Below are positions 1-7,530 of a stretch of 64,000 nt of DNA, one piece after another; the first letter of the stretch is position 1, and each line of letters begins with the position of its first letter. The stretch spans positions 1 through 64,000 of the forward strand of contig CAWEBN010000002.1 of the NCBI GenBank assembly GCA_963807305.1, given 5' to 3'. The notes beneath the pieces were generated by a model. It had not been told where the DNA came from. It made no database searches and worked only from the letters and a program-made list of their open reading frames with translations. Origin of the DNA: JAOPZW01 sp963807305 (GTDB taxonomy: Bacteria > Actinomycetota > Thermoleophilia > Solirubrobacterales > Solirubrobacteraceae). A program made the translations under genes and the position numbers.

Positions 1-165
1 AAGGGCGAGTTGCGCTTTCGCGCCCTTGCCGCCGCCGAGCCGACCGAGGCCGAGCGCCTGCTCGGCCTCGCCCAGCAGGTCGCCGACCAGCGCTGGCGGC
101 TGTACGAGGAGATGGCGACGCGCGACGCGAGCGAGTTCCCATCCGACACACGCAGGCAGAGCTGA
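1..165 (+). CDS. nifJ: Pyruvate:ferredoxin (flavodoxin) oxidoreductase, C-terminal end (partial)
   Basis: An open frame runs in from the left edge and stops with TGA, whose A is the first base of the next ATG. The visible 54 residues are a helical tail with LLGLAQQVADQRWRLYEEMA, which resembles the extreme C-terminus of single-chain NifJ-type pyruvate:ferredoxin oxidoreductases. No cofactor domain lies in the window, so the identification rests on this tail and on the neighbour: a DHOD-like protein commonly sits directly after nifJ. The enzyme family converts pyruvate to acetyl-CoA with reduction of ferredoxin. Confidence 0.6.
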   Translation, partial: KGELRFRALAAAEPTEAERLLGLAQQVADQRWRLYEEMATRDASEFPSDTRRQS

Positions 166-1175
166 TGGATCTCTCGACGAACTACATGGGCCTCGCCCTG
201 CGCAATCCGCTGGTGGCGTCGCCATCGCCGCTGTCGTACACCCTCGACGGCATAAAGCGGCTGGCGGACGGCGGCGTCGGGGCGATCGTCATGTTCTCGC
301 TGTTCGAGGAGCAGCTGCGAGAGGACGCGGAGCGAGCCATCCGGCTCGTCGAGGAGTCGGCCGAGAGCTTTCCCGAGGCGCTGGACTACTTCCCCGCTGT
401 GGTCGAAGAGGCCGGCGGCCCCCGTAGTTACCTGGTCCTGCTGGAGCGCGCCGTCTCGTCCGTCGACGTTCCCGTGATCGCGAGCCTCAACGGCGTCACC
501 CCGGAAGGGTGGACGGAGTACGCCCGCGCGATGCAGGACGCCGGCGCCGCCGCGATCGAGCTGAACATCTACTACCTCCCCGGTGATCCCGAGATCTCCG
601 GCCGCGAGGTCGAACAGCGTCACATCGATGTCCTGGAGCACGTGAAGTCCGCCGTCAGCGTGCCGGTCGCGGTCAAGCTGAGTCCCTACTTCAGCTCTCC
701 CGGCGAGATGTTGCTGCGCCTCGACGAGGCCGGGGCGGACGCGCTGGTGCTGTTCAATCGCTTCCTGCAACCGGACATCGATCCCGAGCAGCTCGCGGTC
801 CTGCCGAAAGTGAACCTCTCGAGCCACGCGGACGCTCGACTGGCCTGCACGTGGATCGCGCTGTTGCGAGGCAAGGCAAGGGCCTCGCTCGCCGCCACCT
901 CCGGCCTGGAAGTCTCCGCCGACCTCGCCAGGTACCTGCTCGCCGGAGCAGACGTGGTGATGACGACGTCCGCCCTGCTGCGCCACGGACCCAAGTACGC
1001 GGCCGAGCTCCTCGGCGGTCTCAGCAGCTGGATGGCGCGCAAAGGCTTCAACTCGGTTGACGAGGTGCGGGGCATGCTGTCCGTGCCCGCCGTCGCCGAC
1101 GAGGTCGCGTACGAGCGGGCCGGCTACGTGACCGCGATGCGCGCTGCCAACGCAGGCGCCTACAACCCCTGGTGA
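165..1175 (+). CDS. Dihydroorotate dehydrogenase-like FMN protein
   Basis: This 336-residue protein has a TIM-barrel pattern of the class 1 dihydroorotate dehydrogenase family: the N-terminal LALRNPLVASPSPLS, then VPVIASLNG, AIELNIYYLP and VPVAVKLSPYF around residues 100-180. The ATG overlaps the stop of the upstream NifJ-like gene (ATGA), so the two are probably cotranslated. The pairing with a pyruvate:ferredoxin oxidoreductase argues for a role in that redox context rather than in pyrimidine synthesis; the family is usually annotated only as DHOD-like. The substrate is unknown. Confidence 0.85.
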   Translation: MDLSTNYMGLALRNPLVASPSPLSYTLDGIKRLADGGVGAIVMFSLFEEQLREDAERAIRLVEESAESFPEALDYFPAVVEEAGGPRSYLVLLERAVSSVDVPVIASLNGVTPEGWTEYARAMQDAGAAAIELNIYYLPGDPEISGREVEQRHIDVLEHVKSAVSVPVAVKLSPYFSSPGEMLLRLDEAGADALVLFNRFLQPDIDPEQLAVLPKVNLSSHADARLACTWIALLRGKARASLAATSGLEVSADLARYLLAGADVVMTTSALLRHGPKYAAELLGGLSSWMARKGFNSVDEVRGMLSVPAVADEVAYERAGYVTAMRAANAGAYNPW

Positions 1176-2348
1176 ATGACCATGACGACGTCCAATAGCC
1201 CGACGCCCGGCCACGTCATCATCGTCGGCGGCGGCGTCGCCGGCCTGGAGGCGCTGCTGGCGCTGCAGGCCCTTGCCGGCGACCGGGTCGACCTGACGCT
1301 TGTCTCGCAGCACGATTGGTTCGTCGATCGGCCCGTGACGGTGGCCGAGCCGTTTGGCTTGGCGTCGGCGGCGCGCCATTCGGTGCCGGATATCGTCGCC
1401 GAGCGCGGCGCACGGTTCGTCGGCGCCACCGTCGTGGCGGTGCACGCCGACGCGCATCGCGTCAGCTGCGCCGACGGCACCGAGCTCAGCTTCGACACGC
1501 TGATCCTCGCCCCCGGGGCGCGGCTGAGCGCGCCGGTTGCCGATGCGATCGCGTTCGGGCTCGAAGGCTCGGGCCGGGCGATCGGGGAGATGCTCGACCG
1601 GTTGCGCAGCGGCGGGGCGCGCAGCGTGGCGTTCGTCGCGCCCAGCACGACGGGGTGGCTCCTGCCGTTGTACGAGCTTGCGCTGATGACCGCCCGCGAG
1701 CTCGCCCGAAGCAACGTCGAGGGAGTGCAGCTGCGCCTCCTCAGCCCGGAGGATCGGCCTCTGGCGCTGTTCGGCGATCAGGGCAGCCAGAGCGTCGGTC
1801 GCTTGTTGGCCGCGGCGGGGATCGAGTTCGTCGGATCGACCGCGGACCCGGTGGCCGCCGATTACGTCGTCACGCTGCCGCTCCTGCGCGGCCCGGACCT
1901 GGCCGGCGTACCGACCACGCCGCCCGATGGCTTCGTTGCGGTCGATGAGCATGGGCAGGTGAGAGGACTCGCCGATGTGTACGCCGCCGGCGACGGGGTC
2001 GACTTTCCGGTCAAGCAGGGTGGGCTCGCGGCGCAGCAGGCGGATGCCGTCGCCGAGCACATCGCCGCCTCGTATGGAGCGAGCGTCGAGCCGATGCCGT
2101 TTCGGCCCGTGCTGCGAGGAATGCTGTTCACGGGCGAAGCCCCGGTTTACATGCGCTCCGACGTGCCCGGCGCCGACCCGGACGTTGCCGGGGCCTGGTA
2201 TCCGCTCTGGTGGCCGCCGACGAAGATCGCCGGGCGCTACCTTGCGCCTTACCTGTTCGAACGCGGCGAAGAGGAGGGGCTCCGCAAGCCGCCCGCCGGG
2301 TTCGTCGACGTCGACATCCCGCTGGCCGCGATGACGCTGCCGGGCTGA
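1176..2348 (+). CDS. NAD(P)/FAD-dependent oxidoreductase (paralogue 1 of 4)
   Basis: This 390-residue flavoprotein starts with a Rossmann FAD motif (VIIVGGGVAGLEALLAL) and has the second FAD signature DVYAAGDGVDFPVKQGGLAAQQAD near residue 270. Its C-terminal block has YPLWWPPTKIAGRYLAPYL. The fold is of the sulfide:quinone reductase / type II NADH dehydrogenase class, but the redox cysteines of true SQR are not evident, so the substrate is not assigned. It follows the DHOD-like gene without a gap and probably shares its transcript with the CBS gene 48 bp downstream. Three paralogues with the same C-terminal LWWPP block occur later (near 30.2, 31.6 and 43.1 kb). Confidence 0.85.
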   Translation: MTMTTSNSPTPGHVIIVGGGVAGLEALLALQALAGDRVDLTLVSQHDWFVDRPVTVAEPFGLASAARHSVPDIVAERGARFVGATVVAVHADAHRVSCADGTELSFDTLILAPGARLSAPVADAIAFGLEGSGRAIGEMLDRLRSGGARSVAFVAPSTTGWLLPLYELALMTARELARSNVEGVQLRLLSPEDRPLALFGDQGSQSVGRLLAAAGIEFVGSTADPVAADYVVTLPLLRGPDLAGVPTTPPDGFVAVDEHGQVRGLADVYAAGDGVDFPVKQGGLAAQQADAVAEHIAASYGASVEPMPFRPVLRGMLFTGEAPVYMRSDVPGADPDVAGAWYPLWWPPTKIAGRYLAPYLFERGEEEGLRKPPAGFVDVDIPLAAMTLPG

Positions 2349-2396
2349 TGTCGGGATGCCCGGGTCGGGCCGCCACCCAAGCGAAGGAGACCAGCC

Positions 2397-2855
2397 ATGC
2401 CGGAGAGCAGCGCGGTGCCGAGCCACGGCAGCTATCTGCTACCGCATTTTGAGCACGCGACCGTAGCCGATGCCATGCATCCGGGGATTCTCTCGTGTGA
2501 CGCCGAGGCGACACTCACCGAGGTCGCCCGGATCATGAGCACGCACCATGTGCACTGCATCGTGGTGAGGGGCGCGGCGGAGGACAACGCGGACGAATCG
2601 CCCGTGTGGGGGATCATCTCCGACTTCGACCTGCTGAGGGCCGGCATCCGTCCGGACGCCCCGGACACCGCCGCGGCGCTCGCGCGGCAGCCGGTCGTCA
2701 AGGTCGAGACGACGGCCGCGTTGCGCGACGCAGCGGAGCTGATGATGACCAAGGGCACCGGCCACGTCGTGGCGGTGAATCCGCAGACCGGCCATCCCAT
2801 CGGGATCCTGTCGACGCTGGACATCGCGGGCGTGCTGGCATGGGGAGAGATGTGA
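2397..2855 (+). CDS. Tandem CBS-domain protein (Hrp1-like)
   Basis: The 152 residues make two CBS domains: VADAMHPGILSCDAEATLTE at about 20-45 opens the first, VVKVETTAALRDAAELMMTK at about 100-120 the second. CBS pairs bind adenine nucleotides or related ligands and act as energy sensors. There is no fused enzymatic domain, so it is a stand-alone regulator or ligand-binding protein. An AAGGAGA ribosome site precedes the ATG. It resembles the mycobacterial DosR-regulated Hrp1 in length and architecture and lies between an FAD oxidoreductase and a thiolase, probably in one operon. Confidence 0.9.
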   Translation: MPESSAVPSHGSYLLPHFEHATVADAMHPGILSCDAEATLTEVARIMSTHHVHCIVVRGAAEDNADESPVWGIISDFDLLRAGIRPDAPDTAAALARQPVVKVETTAALRDAAELMMTKGTGHVVAVNPQTGHPIGILSTLDIAGVLAWGEM

Positions 2856-2865
2856 GGAGACGCAT

Positions 2866-4044
2866 ATGACCCAGGTCGTGATCAGTTCAGCCGCCCGGAC
2901 CGCGGTCGGCTCCTTCGGGCGCAGTCTGCGTGACGTTCCCCCGAGCGAGCTCGGAGCAACTGCCGCCCGCGCTGCAATCGAGCGCGCGGGGCTGGACCCC
3001 GCACAGGTCGAGCAGGTTGTGTTCGGCAACGTCATCCACACCTCGCCCGAGGACCACTATCTGGCGCGCGTCGTGGGGATCAACGCCGGGATTCCGAAGG
3101 AATCGCCTGCGCTGACGGTCAACCGCTTGTGTGGCAGCGGCCTCCAGGCGATTATCTCGGCTGCCCAGATGATCCAGACCGGCGACGCCGAGGTGGCGCT
3201 CGCCGGCGGTGCCGAGTCGATGAGCAGGGGCGCCTACTGGATGGAGAGCGCGCGCTGGGGTGCGCGGCTGGGCGAGGCGTCGCTCGTGGACTCGGTCGTC
3301 GGCGCGCTCACGGATCCGTTCAACAAGATGCACATGGGAGTCACGGCCGAGAACCTGGCGAAGTCCCACGGCATATCCCGCGAGGCGCAGGACGAATTCG
3401 CGGTCGAGTCGCATCGTCGCGCGATCGCGGCGATAGAGGCGGGCCTGTTTGAGCACGAGATCGTGCCCGTCGAGGTCAAGCAGCGCAAGGGAGCCGTTGA
3501 GTTCAAGGTCGACGAGCACGCCCGGCCCGATGTCTCGCGCGAGGGTCTGGCGAAGCTCAAGCCGGCGTTCGACGAGGGCGGCACGGTGACGGCCGGCAAT
3601 GCCTCGGGGATCAACGACGCTGCGGCGGCCGTGGTGGTCATGTCAGCAGAACGGGCCGAGCAATTGGGCGCGCCTGTCAGGGGCAGGATCGTTTCCCACG
3701 CCGTATGCGGAGTGGAGCCCAAGACCATGGGCATCGGCCCCGTTCCCGCGGTGCGCAAGGCGCTCGAGCGAGCAGGCAGGACGCTCGACCAGGTCGACGT
3801 CGTCGAGCTCAACGAGGCGTTCGCGGCGCAGGCGCTGGCGGTCCTGAAGGACCTCGAGTTGGACACGGCGCGAGTGAACCCGAACGGCGGTGCGATCGGC
3901 CTCGGACACCCGGTCGCGGCGACGGGCGCAATTCTCGTGACCAAGATCCTGAGCGAGATGGAACGCGAGGACCACAAGCTGGGACTCGTCAGCCTCTGCA
4001 TCGGCGGGGGCCAGGGAATCGCAATGCTCGTCGAGCGCGACTAG
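2866..4044 (+). CDS. Acetyl-CoA acetyltransferase (thiolase)
   Basis: At 392 residues this is a full-length thiolase II. The acylated cysteine is in NRLCGSGLQA (Cys89), the GHPVAATGA motif carries the catalytic His, and CIGGGQG near the end carries the second catalytic Cys. It condenses two acetyl-CoA to acetoacetyl-CoA or cleaves 3-ketoacyl-CoA. A GAGGAGA site lies ahead of the ATG, 10 bp after the CBS stop codon. Next to a pyruvate:ferredoxin oxidoreductase it could direct acetyl-CoA to storage or fermentation products; the direction cannot be read from the sequence. Confidence 0.93.
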   Translation: MTQVVISSAARTAVGSFGRSLRDVPPSELGATAARAAIERAGLDPAQVEQVVFGNVIHTSPEDHYLARVVGINAGIPKESPALTVNRLCGSGLQAIISAAQMIQTGDAEVALAGGAESMSRGAYWMESARWGARLGEASLVDSVVGALTDPFNKMHMGVTAENLAKSHGISREAQDEFAVESHRRAIAAIEAGLFEHEIVPVEVKQRKGAVEFKVDEHARPDVSREGLAKLKPAFDEGGTVTAGNASGINDAAAAVVVMSAERAEQLGAPVRGRIVSHAVCGVEPKTMGIGPVPAVRKALERAGRTLDQVDVVELNEAFAAQALAVLKDLELDTARVNPNGGAIGLGHPVAATGAILVTKILSEMEREDHKLGLVSLCIGGGQGIAMLVERD

Positions 4045-4081
4045 GTGAGCGGCTACAGCCCCGATGCGCTGGAGGAGAGGC

Positions 4082-5529
4082 GTGTCTGTACTCCACCATG
4101 AGCCGGTCCATGCGATGGCCCCGGAGCGGTTCGCTTCGGTTCTTTCGGCTGGTGAGTATGAGGCGTTGCTCGGCCTGGTCGAGCAGGCCGCACGTGAGTT
4201 GCACGGTCGCGTGATCTGGAATGTGAACTCGACGGCGAAGGGCGGTGGCGTGGTCGAGATGTTGCGCCCGTTGCTCGGTTACTGTCGCGGCGCGGGTGTC
4301 GACGCACGCTGGGCGGTGATCTCAGGGCAGTCGGATTTCTTCGCCATCACGAAGCGGATACACAACCGCCTGCACGGGTTCGCCGGTGCCGGCGGCCCGT
4401 TGGGGGACGGCGAGAGCGAGGTCTACGAGCAGACGTTGGCAGCGAGCGCGCGGGAACTGGCGGAGCTTGTGCATCCGACGGACATCGTGATCTTGCACGA
4501 TCCGCAGACGGCTGGGTTGGCGGCGGCGGTGCGCGAGACGGGGGCGACGGTGTTGTGGCGCTGTCACGTCGGTCTCGACGTCGCCAACGATCATGCTCGT
4601 GAGGCGTGGGATTTCCTACGAGGCTATGTCCTGGATGCGCACGCCTTCATCTTCTCCCGAGGAGGATTCGCGTGGGAGCGATTGCCGCGCGATCGGATCG
4701 CGGTCATCCGCCCCTCGATCGATGCCTTCGCGCCGAAGAACGCGGAGCAGGGACCTGAGCAGTCACTTGCCATCTTGGCGACCGCCGGGGTTCTCGCGGA
4801 CAGCGTGGACGCCTACCCGACGTGCACGCGCTCTGACGGGACGCCGGGACGCGTTCAGCGACGGGCGGAGATGCTGGAGGAGGAGTCGCTGCTGGCCGAG
4901 GTCCCGGTGGTGATGCAGGTCTCGCGGTGGGATCAGCTCAAGGATCCGCTCGGTGTGCTCGGCGCGTCCTCGGGCCATGTCGCGAACCGAAGCGACGCGC
5001 ACCTGCTGCTGGTCGGTCCGTCGACCGCGGCGGTCGCAGACGACCCGGAGGGCGCTCAGGTCCTGGACGCGGTCCGCGTAGCGTGGCATGAGCTGCCGGG
5101 AACGGTCCGCCGGCGCGTGCCGTGTGCTCGTTGCCGATGGACGACGTCGAGGAGAACGCGGCGATCGTCAATGCGCTGCAGCGACACGCGGACGTGGTCG
5201 TGCAGAAGAGCCTCGCCGAGGGCTTCGGCTTGACCGTCGCCGACGCGATGTGGAAGCAGCGACCGGTGGTGGCCAGCCGGATCGGCGGCATCCGCGATCA
5301 GATCGAGGATGGCCGCTCGGGAGTGTTGCTATCGGAGCCGCGCGACCTCGAGCAGGCCGGCGCGGCGATCACCGCGCTCATGGCGGACAGCGAGCGCCGC
5401 CGGCAAATCGGGATCGCCGCACAGCGCCGCGTCCAGCAGCAGTTCCTCGGCCCGCACCACCTCGGACGCTAATTCGAGGTGATGAGCAGAGTCGCGTCGC
5501 AGCTCGAGCACAGCGGGCCTGCGGGCTGA
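4082..5529 (+). pseudogene. Decayed trehalose synthase (TreT-like GT4) copy
   Basis: From the GTG at 4082 (GGAGGAGAGG just upstream) this aligns throughout with the intact trehalose synthase at 25.5 kb: RVIWNVNSTAKGGGVVEML, HNRLHGFAG, HDPQTAG, PSIDAFAPKN, VSRWDQLKDP. One base is missing near 5118-5125, moving LPMDDVEENAAIVNALQRHA into another frame, where QKSLAEGFGLTVADAMW follows. In that frame a TAA at 5470-5472 replaces a residue that is Tyr in the intact copy; translation through it would continue to 5529. A frameshift plus a nonsense codon makes true decay likelier than a single sequencing error. The intact copy would supply the function. Confidence 0.8.
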
Positions 5530-5701
5530 AACGGGCATCTGAAAGACCGAAGAGAAGCCCTCCGGAGAGCCGCTCGCTATGTCGAGAACGAACTCGGGCT
5601 CGCTCCACCTGCTCGTGTTCGCACGGGGCAAGGCGATCGCGGCGACCGCGCGTGAAATCGTGCGGGCGCCCCGGTCTGGTCGAAGCGCTCCGCCGGCGCG
5701 A

Positions 5702-7309
5702 TCAAACAGCGGGGCTCTGGTTCACCAGCTCGTGCTCACGGAGCGTGGACTTCTGAACCTTGCCGGTCGAGTTCCTGGGCACAGCGGTCAGGAATTCGAT
5801 CACATCCGGCGCCTTGTAGTGGGCGATCCGTGACCGGACATGGTCGATCAGCTCGCCCTCGTCGGCGGCCTGCTCGTCGCCGAGAACGACGAAGGCCTTC
5901 GGGCGCTCGCCCCATCGATCGTCCGGGATGCCGATCACCGCGGCGTCGACCACGGCCGGGTGGCTCAGCAGCGCTTGCTCGACTTCGACCGTGGAGATGT
6001 TCTCACCGCCGGAGATCACGATGTCCTTGGCTCGGTCCATCAGCTCGACGTATCCGTCGGGATGCATCACGCCGAGGTCCCCGGAGTGAAACCAGCCACC
6101 CGTGAAGGCCAGTTCGGTCGCCACCTCATCGCGGAAGTAGCCCTTCATCACACCGTTGCCGCGCATGACGATCTCGCCCATCGTCGCACCGTCGGCCGGG
6201 ACGTCGTTCATGTCGAGATCGACCACGCGGACCCGCTCCGTGGTGACCATGCCGACGCCTTGCCGTGCGAGCTTTCGCGCTCGCGCCGGAGCGTCGAGCG
6301 TAGGCCAGTCCGGCTGCCAGTCGCACATCGAGTACGGCCCATAGACCTCGGTAAGCCCGTACACGTGGATCACCCGCGCCCCCAGCGCTTCCATCTCGGC
6401 GACGAAGGTCGGGCTGGGCGCGGCGCCCCCCGTCGTGACTGTCACCTCGTGCTCGAATGGATGCGCCTGGGGCGCACGCGCGATCGACGTCATCACGGCC
6501 GGCGCGCCATTGAGGTGGGTCACACCTTCCGCATCCATCAGTCGCCAGATCGCGTCGGGCCTGACAGCTCGCAAGCAGACGTGCGTTCCACCGACCGCGG
6601 TCACCCCCCAGGCGGTGCACCATCCGTTGCAGTGAAACATGGGCAGCGTCCAGAGGTACACCGATGCCGACGAGTGTCCCGAATGGATGATCTCCCCGAG
6701 CGCGTTCAGGTATGCGCCGCGGTGAGTGTATGACACACCCTTGGGATCTCCCGTCGTTCCCGAGGTGTAGTTGATCGAGATCGTCGCCTGCTCCTCGGCC
6801 ACCGTCCAGGGCAGCGGCTCATCGCTACCACGGCCCCGGAATTCTTCGTAGGCGCACAGCGGGAGCCCGTCATCGCTGGACGTGGCCGTGCCCGAACCCG
6901 AGTCCGGGGTGACGATCACCTCGGTGACGTCGCCGAGGCTGTCGGCTCCCGGCACGCTCGGCAGCAGCTCCTCGGCCACGATCAGGAGCTTGGCGCCGGA
7001 GTGGCGGCTGATGTAGCCGATCTCGTCCGCCGACAGGCGGACGTTCATCGCCACCAGCACGCCTCCGGCGAGCGGCACCGCAAAATGCGCGATCAACAAC
7101 TCGGCGATATTCGGGCAAAGGTAGGCGACGCGGTCACCGGGCTCGATCCCCGAGGCCTGCAACGCACGACCGATCCGGGTCGCTTCATCGGCAAACTCGC
7201 GATAGGTAAGCCGACGGTCGCCGCAAACGATCCCCAGCTTCTCGGGAAAGACCGCCGCAGAGCGCTCGAGGAACCTCAGGGGGGTCAAGGACTGGAAATT
7301 CGCAGGCAC
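5702..7309 (-). CDS. AMP-forming acyl-CoA synthetase
   Basis: The 535 residues have the complete ANL-superfamily set: the P-loop INYTSGTTGDPKGVSYTH, the YGLTEVYGPYSMC motif, HSGDLGVMHPDGYVELMDRAKD, SGGENIS and the C-terminal lysine motif RNSTGKVQKSTLREHE. It activates a carboxylic acid to acyl-AMP and then acyl-CoA. Similarity is to medium-chain / DmdB-like cytosolic synthetases, so the substrate is uncertain. GTG is taken as the start (MPANFQSL); no good ribosome site is visible. A candidate operator dyad lies about 100 bp upstream at 7408-7423. Confidence 0.9.
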   Translation of the reverse strand: MPANFQSLTPLRFLERSAAVFPEKLGIVCGDRRLTYREFADEATRIGRALQASGIEPGDRVAYLCPNIAELLIAHFAVPLAGGVLVAMNVRLSADEIGYISRHSGAKLLIVAEELLPSVPGADSLGDVTEVIVTPDSGSGTATSSDDGLPLCAYEEFRGRGSDEPLPWTVAEEQATISINYTSGTTGDPKGVSYTHRGAYLNALGEIIHSGHSSASVYLWTLPMFHCNGWCTAWGVTAVGGTHVCLRAVRPDAIWRLMDAEGVTHLNGAPAVMTSIARAPQAHPFEHEVTVTTGGAAPSPTFVAEMEALGARVIHVYGLTEVYGPYSMCDWQPDWPTLDAPARARKLARQGVGMVTTERVRVVDLDMNDVPADGATMGEIVMRGNGVMKGYFRDEVATELAFTGGWFHSGDLGVMHPDGYVELMDRAKDIVISGGENISTVEVEQALLSHPAVVDAAVIGIPDDRWGERPKAFVVLGDEQAADEGELIDHVRSRIAHYKAPDVIEFLTAVPRNSTGKVQKSTLREHELVNQSPAV

Positions 7310-7407
7310 GCTTCACACCGTCCGACGGCGAGGCGACAATGAAATGAGAGCGCCGGTGGCGCTCGATGCATGAAGTCAGGGTACGCGGAGCGCCTGCCGC
7401 ACGCCAT

Positions 7408-7423
7408 CCGTAGCTGCTCGCAC
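7408..7423 (-). promoter_or_regulatory. Candidate regulon dyad ahead of acyl-CoA synthetase
   Basis: Plus-strand CCGTAGCTGCTCGCAC, one of eleven related intergenic sites in this window. It lies about 100 bp upstream of the GTG of the acyl-CoA synthetase. Nothing else was recognised in the 220-bp spacer 7310-7530. Confidence 0.4.
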
Positions 7424-7530
7424 GCGCCGTGGGTAATAAGCCGAACTGCGCTCGAGCACGCGTTTCGCGCGGGCGCTGTGAACGGTCTCAACCGGCGCTC
7501 ACCCGGATCCGTGTGATTCCGGCGGCCGCG

